The notes under the pieces are model-generated. The model saw nothing but the letters and a program-made list of their open reading frames with translations, did no database searches and had not been told where the DNA came from. Made by a program: the position numbers and the translations under genes. 64,000 nt of DNA from Glandiceps talaboti (lineage: Eukaryota > Hemichordata > Enteropneusta > Spengelidae): positions 17,350,771-17,414,770 of the forward strand of contig NC_135558.1 of assembly GCF_964340395.1 (NCBI RefSeq). The letters run 5' to 3'. Below, in pieces: positions 23,304-31,353 of the stretch. How positions within the stretch are numbered: position 1 is the first letter of the stretch; every line of letters begins with the position of its first letter.

Positions 23304-25331
23304 ATACTGACCGTTGTAATGTCTACTTCCAACAATGGACGGCTGTTTATATTTACATCTTCACTACATGACAACCACTTGGAAAGCAATGATCTCTTCC
23401 TCTGACCGCATGGAGACGCTTCAACGAATCTTACGACGACTTTGATATCTGAATAAGTAATAATGACAAGTTTTCTGTATGAAAATTCTTTTACTTCCAA
23501 AAAGATTTTGTTTCATCCAGGTGGGAATCTCACATTTTTTGTAGAACGTACTACCAAACCAGAAAGACTATAGCATTTCTATTTGGCGGTGCGATGTTGT
23601 TTATATCTCATCACTAGACGTTATTTTTTTATTACACAAACACAAATATAATCAAGCACTGATAGCATGCACACACACGAAATGTTATATTTTATCTTAC
23701 TGAGAACACAAATAAACAGTTTTGTGCTCGAATCGTCCTTGTTTCATTCGATAGTGATGCTGATTTAATGTAAAATACATCATTTTATAACTTTGCACAC
23801 TATCTGTGACTCTATTTTGTTTTGTGTAATTTGTAGCAAAAAAAATTTGTGTGAGGTGTTAAAAAAACCATTATGATGTCTAATTGAAACTCTATAGTCA
23901 CCCTGGTTTGGTATTAATTGAAACTCTATAGTCACCCTGGTTTGGTAGTAATTGAAACCCTACAGTCACCCTAGTTTGGTAGTAACTGAAACTCTATAGT
24001 CACCCTGGTTTGGTAGTACATGCAGATGGTCTTTGTGGTTTAACGGAAGCAACTACGTCATTTGAGAGTTTACAGATCCTACTTCAAGTTGATTTTTGGT
24101 TTGAGTTACTTATGAAGAAAAAGACAATACTGTAAATGAGTATCCGTCATTTGGGGGATGTATATTTTGAGGGTGACACGATCATGATTTAGTAATATTT
24201 TCTTACTATGTTAAAGTATTAAAGCTGTAGCAGCTGCAACTGGAAAGGATTTTTTTGGAAAATCTTTTGTTAGGTAAAATTACAATTTTAAATTACTCGC
24301 AAAATCGTACACCGTGAATTGTATTGATTTGTGGGCAAAACGTATTTTTTGTAGCTGTATACACACTATCGGATCAAATTCGTTTGTGATGTCCGCGCCC
24401 GCAGGCAAATCAATCAGCGCCATCAACGGCGATCACGATTTAAATCTGTTTCTGTACCGCTTGTGGATTAATACCGACCACTGATTAACATGTACAATGT
24501 CTAATTATTTGTATTTTAACAATTTTCGGTGGATATATTTTGGTTCTCTTATCGAAAAATGAAAGTCCAGTTACAACTAGTACATTTGATCACGATTTTC
24601 ATCCCATTTGACGCGCCAGATGCTAAATTCTTAATCTTATTTACCTGGTCCCCCTAGCCAATTCCATGTTACGTTGGCGTCTAATCGACCATCTTCAGTC
24701 TGATTCCAATGTATTTGTATGGACGTTTTATCAAGTACATCGACTGCTTTCACTAAGTGTATAATAGAAACACGCATGCGTGAGAAATAGACATGTTATG
24801 AAATGATGAAATTCAATGATCGGAATTAGGTAAATACGACAATTAAAACAACAATCCTAAAATGACAAATATGGAAATAGGCGAAACAAAGAGAATTGTG
24901 ATGAAATGAAATTATATTCAAAAAGGTGTTAAGATGTGTAATGAATACTAAACGTGGCTATTGTTGTCATACTGCTCATTGCATGTTAGTGTTTACTCAG
25001 CTCTGTTACGTCGCTATTGTTGTGATACTGCTCATTTCATGTTAGTGTTTACTCGCCTTTGTTTGTTTGCCCACGTGTAGACTGCGTCTAATTGCAGTGT
25101 GTTTACATGGTTTATTTCATATACACAAAATGTAGCAAGAAATTGCTATCAAATTGTGTAGTTTCGTATAGGTTTCTGCGCTGTTGTATCAATCAGACCC
25201 AGTGAACACTAATATGAAATGGAATGTATCGTTTGTCAAAGATCGTGATAGAGTGAGCATCATATGTACTTACGTGACACATAAGGACTGAATAGAAATA
25301 TGAGAAAGCTGACTTGGAGCACAGTTGTCAT
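2593..25331 (-). CDS. Receptor tyrosine kinase with FN3-like ectodomain (multi-exon gene)
   Basis: A type I membrane receptor that should phosphorylate tyrosines on the cytoplasmic side. Exons (high to low coordinate): 25331-25274, 24746-24645, 23448-23312, 21582-21526, a poorly resolved ectodomain part (21051-20532), 18804-18754, 17896-17706, 15925-15842, 15555-15343, 14765-14597, 13781-13614, 10924-10765, 9876-9793, 8462-8248, 7221-7084, 4677-4446, 2754-2593. Domains in order: signal peptide, FN3-like domain, Cys-containing link, second FN3-like domain, transmembrane helix, juxtamembrane, kinase and tail. Kinase landmarks seen are the Gly loop LGNGNFGVVY, VAVKML lysine, alpha-C REIHIL, HGDLAARN, DFGLAND, WVSLE and DVWSYGVVLHE. 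The first exon has a clean ATG and the last a TGA, with splice phases agreeing at nearly all junctions. The ligand and vertebrate family cannot be assigned. The kinase is nearest in feel to the FGFR/VEGFR/Tie class. Odd points are HGD for HRD, no activation-loop YY and a short segment before alpha-C. Confidence 0.9.
2755..4445. other. Last intron of RTK gene
   Basis: It holds the TTTG/GT microsatellite and a family F repeat at 3,880-4,260. No further exon was found. Confidence 0.6.
3566..3660. repeat. (TTTG)n(GT)n microsatellite
   Basis: A short TTTG array runs into about 34 GT units. Confidence 0.97.
4446..4677 (-). CDS. RTK exon: end of kinase and Grb2-type tail motif
   Basis: It begins YFIMQRCWLEKPDKRPTFHE, the last kinase helices, and continues through LLCQYADYINEPREEDMVY into an acidic tail. 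YINE fits the pYxN rule for Grb2 SH2 binding. The exon ends in phase 0 at a near-perfect donor (GAG|GTGAGT). Reading through that donor would add 23 residues before a stop. Confidence 0.9.
5203..5252. repeat. (AAAT)n microsatellite
   Basis: About twelve AAAT units in the left arm of the TIR-flanked element. The right arm has only two or three. Confidence 0.95.
5692..6243 (-). CDS. Unrecognised 183-codon open frame between inverted repeats
   Basis: The product is basic in its first half (LKKHYHRNKVPPKLDIAF, VGKQKKRPVDIL), has a short hydrophobic stretch (SYVVSVLFIPVHVVYI), and ends Pro-rich (PPRKQPPPPPLPASP). The frame could also be an exon, because TTTTTAG stands just before its start. I recognise no family. 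It lies in an RTK intron on the same strand. It may belong to the enclosing element or be a decayed retrocopy. Confidence 0.3.
   Translation of the reverse strand: MVHADLAVLKKHYHRNKVPPKLDIAFKSFQSIINTETSNLTAASVVGKQKKRPVDILIENNPTRYQIKKSSTINEPCVTSQLAKDDVATAVNTTATTLPLEKKLGNSNTPAARCFSASYVVSVLFIPVHVVYIAKYYPVVPDTCYSFTNPGCKWQSPLPASPPRKQPPPPPLPASPDRYRNET
7084..7221 (-). CDS. RTK exon: kinase C-lobe (DVWSYGVVL)
   Basis: It encodes WSYGVVLHEIATRGGTPYEG and AVKGGYRMPQAEECPNA, the conserved F and G helices of tyrosine kinases. The acceptor is TTTACAG and the donor GTGAGT. Split codons at both ends (Val and Met) fit their neighbours. Confidence 0.93.
7790..8150 (+). repeat. Dispersed repeat, family A
   Basis: It shares GTAGTGTAGTGGTAAGTTTAA, GAAAATTGTTAAAAACACCAGT and GATGTACGATATTACGAGT with copies at 24.2, 29.6, 32.2, 37.3 and 55.5 kb. 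It carries no coding frame. Confidence 0.55.
8248..8462 (-). CDS. RTK exon: catalytic and activation loops
   Basis: It encodes EFLAQHKVVHGDLAARNILV, KISDFGLANDVYLQG, AAKWVSLEANL and CTIQSD. The HRD arginine is replaced by Gly. The DFG motif is intact. The activation loop has one Tyr (DVY) but no YY pair, having G-W-T instead. APE is replaced by SLE, keeping the Glu that pairs in the C-lobe. The exon ends in the split Val codon of SDVWSYG. Confidence 0.92.
8840..9205 (+). repeat. Dispersed repeat, family E
   Basis: It shares GTTTGTAACTCA, TACATTGCAAAAGATTAATG and AAATCCAAAATAAATACC with copies at 18.1, 19.0 and 60.6 kb. The unit is about 350 bp. Confidence 0.5.
9042..9080. repeat. 16-bp perfect inverted repeat inside a dispersed repeat
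   Basis: GAGTTACAAACACAGA and its exact inverse are separated by 7 bp. It lies inside a copy of the GTTTGTAACTC repeat family. Confidence 0.8.
9240..9600 (-). repeat. Dispersed repeat, family B
   Basis: Matches to copies at 33.1, 36.2 and 55.8 kb include TCTATATATGTCACAACAAC, CGTTCGAAATATGAGTCAAA and GGTCACTCGTATCTTCGAGG. It lies in an RTK intron. Confidence 0.55.
9793..9876 (-). CDS. RTK exon: kinase alpha-D/alpha-E region
   Basis: Twenty-eight codons include TIYKEADPIYNLSVKSYY and end QIARQIARGM, the helix that precedes the catalytic loop in receptor kinases. Boundaries are CTTCAG and GTAAGT. Both are phase 0 and agree with the neighbouring exons. Confidence 0.92.
9916..9962. repeat. (CA)n microsatellite
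   Basis: The CA array lies about 40 bp upstream of the acceptor of the RTK exon at 9,876. Confidence 0.95.
10107..10580. repeat. (ATAC)n/(ATGC)n/(CA)n compound array
   Basis: A 470-bp stretch of ATAC units with a pure GCAT block, scattered ATGC units and a CA block, in an RTK intron. Confidence 0.97.
10765..10924 (-). CDS. RTK exon: kinase alpha-C helix and hinge
   Basis: It reads EELLREIHILQEIGRHPNVL, then GILGCC, YLMITEYM and YGDLLKFL. The alpha-C glutamate, the strand-4 IGRHPNVLGILG pattern and the hinge EYM are present. The first base may belong to a split codon. With the acceptor two bases later the exon joins the 13.6 kb exon directly, but then the segment before alpha-C is about eight residues shorter than usual. 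Confidence 0.9.
11238..11346. repeat. (ATAC)n microsatellite
   Basis: ATAC units with a few ACAC interruptions, in an RTK intron. Confidence 0.97.
12540..13490. repeat. Three tandem ~300-bp repeats with GGAC-rich tail
   Basis: Each unit contains TATGGCTATTTGACCTTGAA, AAAGACACTTGAATGAGG-like sequence and TATAGCATCTGACATTTGT. The last ends in GGACGGACGGAAGGAAGGAC and CCCCATTGGACTTCGCCC, the tail form of a dispersed element. It fills part of a long RTK intron. Confidence 0.75.
13614..13781 (-). CDS. RTK exon: kinase Gly loop and VAVK lysine
   Basis: It encodes the ATP-binding part of the kinase: LNELGNGNFGVVYKA, then an acidic/basic insert and DVTVAVKMLK. The glycine loop and the catalytic lysine are intact. 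The donor GTAAGG leaves one base, which would start a Gly or Glu codon. Confidence 0.92.
14219..14483. repeat. (TGTC)n(TATG)n(TGCG)n compound array
   Basis: TGTC, TCCG, TATG and TGCG/TACG blocks follow one another beside the transmembrane exon. Confidence 0.97.
14597..14765 (-). CDS. RTK exon: transmembrane helix
   Basis: The exon begins with the membrane span GIVGGIVTGVAAGVILILLV, followed by the stop-transfer cluster RYYYRR. The rest is the start of the cytoplasmic juxtamembrane segment, with Tyr in YLQTTTK. The acceptor is ACCAG and the donor GTAAGA. The split Glu codon joins the next exon in frame. Confidence 0.9.
14830..15070 (+). mobile_element. Diverged family C-like repeat fragment in RTK intron
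   Basis: It contains TTTTCGCGATTTTATATATT, CTCGCATACGTAAACA and the end GGAGAAACCGGTACCAAACA, related to the family C end. It lies between the RTK exons at 14.7 and 15.3 kb. Confidence 0.4.
15090..15151. repeat. (CA)n microsatellite
   Basis: About 30 CA units with one change, in an RTK intron. Confidence 0.97.
15343..15555 (-). CDS. RTK exon: membrane-proximal stalk
   Basis: Seventy-one codons start VVPVIKKNTTRDRSLGFG and continue into an acidic Ser/Thr-rich stalk ending YKRAEQ just before the membrane. No further domain is recognised. Boundaries are ATTTTAG and GTGTGA, in phase 0 at both ends. Confidence 0.8.
15842..15925 (-). CDS. RTK exon: second FN3-like domain, second half
   Basis: Twenty-eight codons run from TTMVTGNGLMKMIEAADG to MYSRYEIM. 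The end continues into VVPVI of the next exon, the F-G strand pattern of FN3 (Y-x-I-x-V-x-P-V). The acceptor is CGACAG and the donor GTAAGT, both phase 0. Confidence 0.8.
17549..17626. repeat. (GACA)n microsatellite
   Basis: GACA units with two interruptions, just downstream of the FN3 exon donor. Confidence 0.95.
17706..17896 (-). CDS. RTK exon: second FN3-like domain, first half
   Basis: It encodes QPMTEAPGDLVLRSVIQ, then an STISWSSP core and IGYYVVFTN, the A to C' strands of an FN3 domain. Sites NSS and NES are possible N-glycosylation sequons. The acceptor is TTTACAG and the donor GTACGT. The exon ends in phase 0 at WVEQL. Confidence 0.85.
18120..18425 (+). repeat. Dispersed repeat, family E
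   Basis: It includes CCGTGTTTGTAACTCAATTG, GCAATTTATTGAGTTACAAT and CAATCCAAAATGATACACTA. It lies directly before the LINE-like fragment. Confidence 0.5.
18430..18645 (+). pseudogene. Possible LINE 3' remnant
   Basis: One open frame reads LTEQYLRPLNRERRSSHTVD, then KFKKDIKTLVYCKSF. The FKKDIKTL element resembles the final residues of CR1-like LINE proteins (FKxxLKTHLF). TTGG and GAGT tandem repeats follow, as at many LINE 3' ends. The fragment is too short for firm assignment. Confidence 0.4.
18650..18711. repeat. (TTGG)n(GAGT)n microsatellite
   Basis: Five TTGG units and about eight GAGT units follow the LINE-like fragment and end about 40 bp from the RTK Cys-linker exon. Confidence 0.95.
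18754..18804 (-). CDS. RTK exon: Cys-containing linker
   Basis: The 51-nt exon encodes CDESKIPGNQDVCSRD, and a split codon gives a third Cys at the junction with the next exon. It lies between the two FN3-like domains. The acceptor follows a T-rich tract ending ATCAG and the donor is GTAAGT. Its phase joins exactly to the FN3 exon at 17,896. Confidence 0.75.
19020..19400 (+). repeat. Dispersed repeat, family E
   Basis: It includes CCGTGTTTGGAATAACTCAA, GAGATTTATTGAATACCAAA and ACAAATCCAAAAATAAAGAC, and lies in an RTK intron. Confidence 0.5.
19833..19970. repeat. Nested foldback element in RTK intron
   Basis: Outer arms of 32 bp (TATGCCCTCCCAGTCCATAA and inverted TTATGGGCTGGGAGGGCGTA) have few mismatches. 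Inside, AAACTTTG pairs with CAAAGTTT and CCATAATGGGC with GCCCATTATG. The whole can fold into one long hairpin. Confidence 0.7.
20141..20358. repeat. (ATAC)n(ATGC)n(GACA)n array
   Basis: A mostly ATAC array ending in ATGC and GACA blocks, in an RTK intron. Confidence 0.97.
20532..20576 (-). CDS. Possible small RTK ectodomain exon
   Basis: A 45-nt open piece (GHWLKRDTVVMSTT) lies between an AACTGAG acceptor and a strong GTAAGTG donor. Its phase continues from the second reading of the exon at 20,661-20,724. Its downstream phase does not reach the exon at 18,804, so it remains a candidate only. Confidence 0.25.
20661..20724 (-). CDS. RTK ectodomain exon, reading frame ambiguous
   Basis: A 64-nt exon lies between a CAAAG acceptor and a GTACGT donor. 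Read as MGLQYFGTMNFWEYCRDENSP it joins the downstream exon 18804-18754 in frame, giving Asp-Cys. Read as GASILRYDEFLGILPRRELA it joins the upstream exon in frame. Both frames cannot be right at once, so a further exon or an alternative boundary is missing here. Confidence 0.5.
20868..21051 (-). CDS. RTK ectodomain exon, start uncertain
   Basis: One frame is open from upstream of 21,014 to the donor GTAAGC at 20,867. It includes NFTAAERRILSQQFDFRAV and the Cys-rich PCSPIPFCTC. The acceptor at 21,051 matches the phase 0 end of exon 4 but makes the AT-rich stretch FIYIFILYP coding. The acceptor at 21,014 looks more natural but breaks the phase. All donors nearby leave one overhanging base. Confidence 0.5.
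21526..21582 (-). CDS. RTK exon 4: FN3 F-G strands
   Basis: Nineteen codons read TSKFTVFEDLQFGTLYYLR. This is the classic end of an FN3 domain (hydrophobic L, then G-T-x-Y-x-x-R). The acceptor is TTTCGCAG and the donor GTAACG, both phase 0, matching exon 3. Another frame is open over these few codons but does not fit the phase. Confidence 0.75.
22447..22513. repeat. Perfect 67-bp hairpin in RTK intron
   Basis: Arms of 32 bp are perfectly complementary, starting TACGGAAGCTTAATGAGGAC, around the loop AAA. It lies between the RTK exons at 21.58 and 23.31 kb. Confidence 0.9.
22810..22990 (-). mobile_element. Partial family C repeat in RTK intron
   Basis: It shares TTTGGTTCTGGTTACCCAAC, CACTGCCGATCCTAAGC and the TATTCGAGAAAAAAAATAAA stretch with the other copies. 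Only one end is present. Confidence 0.5.
23017..23300. repeat. (GACA)n(GA)n(GT)n compound array
   Basis: Mixed GACA, GAGA and GTGT blocks. The GT block ends about 10 bp from the donor of the RTK exon at 23,312. Confidence 0.95.
23312..23448 (-). CDS. RTK exon 3: first FN3-like domain, middle
   Basis: Only one frame is open and it begins IKVVVRFVEASPCGQRKR and ends RPLLEVDITT. It has two cysteines (SPCGQ and WLSCSE) that may pair. The acceptor is ATTCAG and the donor GTCAGT. A long GA/GT microsatellite begins about 10 bp beyond the donor. The exon joins exon 4 in phase 0. Confidence 0.8.
23882..24017 (+). repeat. 34-bp minisatellite, four units
   Basis: Four neighbouring units each read like AATTGAAACTCTATAGTCAC plus CCTGGTTTGGTAGT, with few changes. 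One lone related unit is at 13,503-13,536. Confidence 0.85.
24210..24600 (-). repeat. Dispersed repeat, family A
   Basis: It is an inverted copy with CATCAACGGCGATCACGATT and AATTTTCGGTGGATATATTT. It lies just before an RTK FN3 exon. Confidence 0.5.
24645..24746 (-). CDS. RTK exon 2: first FN3-like domain, N-terminal strands
   Basis: It encodes VDVLDKTSIQIHWNQTEDG followed by a stretch with two Trp and LGGP. The pattern of alternating hydrophobics with a core Trp is that of the A-C strands of a fibronectin type III fold. The acceptor follows GTGAAAG and the donor is GTAAAT. Both boundaries are in phase 1 and keep the frame with exons 1 and 3. Confidence 0.8.
25274..25331 (-). CDS. RTK exon 1: start codon and signal peptide
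   Basis: The exon encodes MTTVLQVSFLIFLFSPYVS, a typical signal peptide with a hydrophobic core and small residues near the likely cleavage site. It ends in a GTAAGT donor after one base of the next codon. That base plus the first two of the next exon make a Pro codon. I chose this ATG because the peptide directly follows it and the phase fits the next exon. Confidence 0.85.
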
Positions 25332-25450
25332 GGTTACATACATGTTATAGTTTTATTTATATCCGGTTTTACAGTTACAGGCAGACTTTCAAGATTCGTA
25401 ACCACAGCCAATCACTAAAATAAATGAAAGACTTGTACATCAATACTGGA

Positions 25451-25530
25451 AATGAATGAATGAATGAATGAATGAATGAACGAACAAATTAATTAATTTT
25501 CATGATTAATTAATTAATTAATTAATTAAT
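25451..25530. repeat. (GAAT)n and (ATTA)n repeats upstream of RTK start
   Basis: Six GAAT units, then ATTA units, about 120-200 bp upstream of the RTK start codon. Confidence 0.9.
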
Positions 25531-26084
25531 AATTTGATCATTTTAATTAATCAATTATTAGATCATTTTGAACACACATGTGCATATTACCAGTACATTG
25601 ATTTTAGTATATACTGTAGCTATTCAGCTCCTAATGAAATTTTTACCAGCTATCTCTTATACATAAAATTTAAATAGCAGAAGAATGGATTGTAAATTGC
25701 TACTTATTGCTACTTACACAGAACAAGTTAGTTGTGAACCAGTGACATGTAGGTATAGTTATGGACCGCACGTTACAAATTGGTAACAGAGAAAAACAAT
25801 TGCATTGCTTCTGCAGACGGAAAAAAATAATTTGATGCAGGACTGACAATTAAAATAAATGGCTGTCACAGTAATGGGAAAAAACATTTGCTGCCATACC
25901 CACTTCCTCCACACCCCCTCCCCGAAATCAAATGGTTCTCCCCTAACCTACACTTTAACATACACATTCAGAGATATTTTGGCAGACACACACATTTGCG
26001 TGGCTACTGACTACGTCATAATTAAATGTATGGTAGGTAAATGAAGTGTACTATTTTGGTTTCCCAGGTTTCATTGTTTAAAAA

Positions 26085-26088
<4 letters not shown>

Positions 26089-26178
<90 letters not shown>

Positions 26179-26237
26179 GAGACAGAGAGACAGAGAGACA
26201 GAGAGAGACAGACAGACAGACAGACACACACACAGAG
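26089..26237. repeat. (GA)n(GACA)n array
   Basis: About 38 GA units followed by irregular GACA/GAGA units. Confidence 0.97.
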
Positions 26238-26690
26238 ACAGAAATACATAGAGACATAGACTAGAGACAGATACAGACAGAGGAAGGCATATAAAAAAGC
26301 ATTCGCATGGCTGTCACCCAACTCATAACTGAATATATGTTTCATATAAAGTATTGGGGCGAAGCCTCGAGAATTTTGTTAATTTGGTTCAAATCATGAG
26401 CAAAATATTTCAGACCATCAGAATTTTCATGCCCCCCCCCCCCTGCGAACCCTCAATTTTTTTAACCCCAAAATATAGGTAATTATTAATTCCCTTTCCC
26501 TGTCTGTCTTTCTGTCTGAGACTTTTAAAGTTTTACGGTCCGTGACCGATGCCTCTGGTTCGACGTACGAGTGAGGGTGGGTGGACCAACGAATCATTGA
26601 ATTATATTTTGTGTCCTATATTATCTGATACAAAAATAATTAATATGTAATCAAAGACAATAGTGCTAAACCCAACTGTCACATTGACCT

Positions 26691-28599
26691 CTACTTGCAC
26701 ACGACAGTGCATGACAGAACTGGTACCGCTCATGACTGGAACAGACACAGGAGTAGTCCTGCTTGCTTACTGAGTATAAGTTGTCCCTTCCTTGTCAGTA
26801 ATCTAGACCCGTGCACCGTCTACGAGCAGGACTATCGGAGCTGCCGATCATACATGCAACGCAACGCTCATAACTGGTGCTCCTGTAGTACATGTGCATT
26901 ATTACTCCCTAGCTTGCTTCATATTAATACTAGCATTATGCATTGCAATTCGACAAAATGTCACCGCATATCATGTTATCATCTAGCATCGCAGTATTGC
27001 ATGTTGTCATTGAATAATCTACGAATTGCACAACGTTTACGTCATTACAAAGTTTCGCATGAGGGCGTACATGAACACCGTCACGTGCAGAGCTCTGGTC
27101 ACGTGGAAGTGCATAATCGTCGCATGCATGTCATCATCTCGCATCCACTATTACATGTTGTCGATGTCATTGAATAATTTTACAAAAGGCATTGAAGTAT
27201 TGCATAGGTGAATGTCAGACATTGTACGCCGTATTGTGGAAGCGGCTAGATGTCTATATTTACCTCTATTTCCATCGTGTTATGACATTTGTTTTGTTCT
27301 GGGTGATCGCCTTCACAGCATTATATTTTAATTAGATTGGTGTACATGGTAAAATGTGCTCGTTTATAATATTAATTGTCTTCTTTCAACAGTAGTCAGC
27401 GATAGCACATAATTCGTCAGAAAAGAATTCAAAAAATAAAAAATCTAAAAATAAAACACCAGATTTTTACAAAACCCATTTGGTCTATATTTACGAATTT
27501 TCAGACAGATTGGTGCACATTTGAAAAAAATTGATGAACCTGAGCGAATAGAAGTTGTCATGATAATAACACGCCCATTGTTTTTCTATGTGAAATCTGA
27601 TATAGTATTTGGATTGAAATATCAACCCTACAATCGCTTGGTTCAATTTTTTTTTTAGCTTTTACTTTGTAAGTCGTTTGAATCCTTTCTAAAATCGCAT
27701 AGTTTTGATTTTTCTTAAATTTCTATCGCAAAATCGCGAACCTGTGATGCTATTGTGACATACTAGAATTTGATCTGTGTCACGAACGCTTCTTCCGTAA
27801 TTTCCACGACTCAAAAAATAAGTACAACATTTCGGGAAAATGTGGATAAATATCTATCATACGTTCGGATATATATCAAAATTGCTAATATGTCATGTTT
27901 CGTCCGAAAAAACCCACCGATTTACTTAGCTGGCAAAATTAGGAATTACTATGCCGCATTTACAATTTATTGATTGTTTGATTGATTTTTTGGTAGAATG
28001 ATTGATCGTTTAAATAATTAATTTTGTGGTGAAATAAAATTATTTTGTGTGTGATACTTGATCAATTGACCGATTTTTGAGGTGATATAAAACTTTTGTT
28101 CCTTCTTTCAGCTGTATATAATTCTCTCTTTATTGACTAAATAAAGACATCTTGTCCATTCTTCTCCTCTTATCTAAATTAAAACACACCTAATCTCATA
28201 ATCAGCATGGATCAGTTACCACTATATTTGCTCGACATTTTATCTACTGGGTGATTATCACACCGAACAGACATTCAAACAAGCACTAACAAGGAATTTA
28301 ATGCATGAATGAGTGTGATAATCTCCCTGAAGATGAGAGATAAAGCAAAGTGTTAATGTAACTGGTCTCTTGGCAATTATAAGATTATGGTTGTTTTCAG
28401 CGGAGACGAATCGGTCCCAATACGACGCATATCGACATGTTATTAATGTTAACACTATGTCAAATTTATAATAAGTTGAGCTATTAGTATGACAGTTTCA
28501 TCTACCGATATGTTCTAACGATAGCACGAAAATATGTTCTGCTGCAGATTCATAGAAGACACACAAATGTTAAAACTAAACTTTGACATCCTCACTATA
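26691..28599. other. Intergenic, no recognised gene
   Basis: The part 26,695-27,177 is open for 160 codons on the plus strand, but its product is His/Cys/Ser-rich without any pattern I know. The rest is AT-rich. Confidence 0.4.
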
Positions 28600-29490
28600 T
28601 GTAATCGGAAAGCCTTCCATCGGAACGTTGTTCATATGCCATTTGTTATCATGAACGTATATACCACATTAAGACATTGCATAAATTACCAAAATTCATT
28701 AATTACGCAAATTACTTGATGGAATTCAAAACTACACAATCAAGTTATATTTATTGAACATGTGCAACTTGTTATCATCGATTCATGTACCTAATTCTAT
28801 GACATTTGAACCTTGAACTTAGTAAATATTATATGCATGTAAATAAGTCATTACTATTAAAATGTGTTTAAAAAACCTATATAGGAAACTGGAATAAAGT
28901 TTTTTAACCTATTGTATGAAATACACCCAAACGTCGTCTCCGAAATCATAAAGGAAAACACATATATAAAAGATATTAATAAATACATGGTGCCTGAAAA
29001 ACGGGATTAGAGCGAGGTAAAAACTAACTGTATTCAATTTTAACCTTGCATGCTTAAGACATCATGAATTATGCAAATGACTTATTTAAATAAACAGCTA
29101 AATCAACAACTTGAAGCTTTATGAGAATTTTGCATTTTGATATCGTCAACATATGTACCAAGTTATATGAAGGTTGAAGCTTGCATTCTTAAGATATTGC
29201 CTTATTACTGAAAACAATAAATTATGCAGATGACTGATTAAAACTTAATGTTTCGTCAAAATGCTCTGTTTATGCACATGCGATATGTATTTGATATAGC
29301 TGAATAACCGAATATCATTATGCAAATGATCACTAAAAGCTATGTCAACAAATGTATATACCAAATTTTATTGAATTTGAAGCAATTCAACCTTCTTGAG
29401 ATATAGCCTATTGACTGAAAACAACTGTTATAATTAATGCAGTAGCTTCATAGATGGCCAATAAATCGTATTTATCGGCAATCGCGCATA
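28600..29490 (+). repeat. Degenerate tandem repeat, family F
   Basis: About five loosely alike units of 110-130 bp share TAATTATGCAAATGACTxATT and TTGAAGCTTGCATTCTTAAG-like sequence. Related single blocks lie at 3,880-4,260, 17,105-17,460 and 42,840-43,330. Confidence 0.5.
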
Positions 29491-29559
29491 ATGTAAGTGA
29501 TATAAAATCATAAAATAACTGCAACCCAAAATTACCCACAATTTTTTTTATTTAATTGA

Positions 29560-29850
29560 TTGGCGCACCCCTTTAAAACTGTATTATTTGTAACAACTAC
29601 AGTATATTCACTAAATATTGTTAAATACCATTAATCCGATATATCAATTGTTTATATTATCCACAAGCAGCACAGGTTGAAATCGTTGAGGGCGCTGTTT
29701 TTGTGTACGGACCCAAAAATCAATTTGATTTGATTTATTGTGCATAAACAAAACAATACGTGTATCAACAAGTGATGCAATGTTATTTACAGTGTACAAC
29801 ATTACGATCAAGTTATTGTATCTAATTATAATAATAAAACGTTTTGTTTG
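29560..29850 (+). repeat. Dispersed repeat, family A
   Basis: It contains GAGGGCGCTGTTTTTGTGTA and TACAACATTACGATCAAGTT and ends in a GTTT microsatellite. The matches to family A are partial. Confidence 0.5.
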
Positions 29851-29910
29851 TTTGTTTGTTTGTTTGTTTGTTTGTTTGTTTGTTTGTTTGTTTGTTTGTT
29901 TGTTTGTTTT
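29842..29910. repeat. (GTTT)n microsatellite
   Basis: About 17 GTTT units ending a family A repeat copy. Confidence 0.97.
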
Positions 29911-31227
29911 AAAAAAGAAGAAAAAAACAAGGTTACAGTTATAGCTTGTGCAACTTTAATACATGAATACATGAATAACATATGATGTCGGTTACAGACA
30001 AATTAAGTTATGGGACAGAGTTGCCCTACATCAGTGATAAATGTACTCATCCAATTAATCACCTAATCGGACATCAAAGGTGATATCGTTGATATCTCAT
30101 TTAATGAATTTACTGACAGATTAATAGTTTGAACTCTTAAGTATGACAGTCTTGTTAAAAAAAGTCATTTATAGACAACTTCTGAACGCTCTATGTCCTA
30201 CATTTAGTGACGAATAAGGAAATGGTCGATAAAGTAATATATCTTATCGCCAACCATTCTCTCTGCAATATACTACATATATTGGTTTATTAGAAAAGAA
30301 GAATTGTTATGACATGTGAATATTATCAAAATGTTAGTATTCATAGCACGGATAATACATTAGGCTAATAATTTTAATTTGAAAAGATTAATAGAAAATC
30401 CTTGACGCTTGATCGCTAGAATGTTGCAAATAAAGAGAATGCAAACATGCTAGACACATTCAAGGTGTTTACTCTACGTTCACCCAATAATTGAATTCTC
30501 TACCACATGGTTTATAACGACTGTCCTCAGATACGCCATTATTATTATACCAGATGCAGACTGAATCCCCCCCTCCTTAAGGGATATATATATATTGTAT
30601 GAATTGAAATTTGTTTATTAGAATAGAAATTTTATATTACCTCTTATTTCTATAAAACATAAGAATAAAATAATTCACTTTAAAGTGCTTGTTGTGTTTT
30701 GGATAATCCACTGACTGCCCGCATGCGTTCCTTTCAACACGTGGGTTGTCATGAAGAATAAGCACAATAATATACAATGCTGTGGTATGTTTTCTGCATT
30801 TGCGCCACTTTGGTTTTACCTATATATATATCTACAAATGTTTTCTAAAAGCTGATATCATAAATGATCATTCTCGATGCTTCATGCAGAAGATTAGGAA
30901 CGATCACATTGATCGCTCATCAGAGGTAAAGTGGTATTAAGAAATTATTCTGCATAAATTAAATTAAACAGAGTGACTGATGATATATAACATTAAGTTG
31001 GTTGAGCAAAGAGGGGCTCGAGGATTATTCATTAACAACAAAGGTTTTTTTCTGTAACATTATCGCAGTGAAACCTATGAATTAAAGACAGTTGTGGTGT
31101 ATATGGTAGTCTTTAATTGTTTTGAGTTCAGATATTCAAATATTGCTGCGTATGATATGGTATGATTAAGCATTCGTGATTCTCCAAAACTTGTATTGAT
31201 ATTTTGCTAATGATATTTAAGAATTAT
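29911..31227. other. Intergenic, nothing seen
   Basis: AT-rich sequence without long open frames or clear repeats, up to the edge of palindrome 1. Confidence 0.5.
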
Positions 31228-31353
31228 CAACTGTTATATAGAAGTAAGGTGATGGGGATAAAGACGCTAAAATAGTTCATGAGTAGTGTAGGTGAAAGAA
31301 CATCATGATCAAAAGAGATATTACCACTAACCTGCCATGTATATCGATAAATG

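Larger units (their letters stand above)
25332..26690. other. Region upstream of RTK start
   Basis: AT-rich with GAAT, ATTA and GA repeats. It should contain the RTK promoter, but no TATA box or other site stands out. Confidence 0.4.

Noticed and set aside
26695-27177. 160-codon plus-strand open frame
   Set aside because: Its composition is His/Cys/Ser-heavy without domain pattern, and it has no splice-bounded partners.
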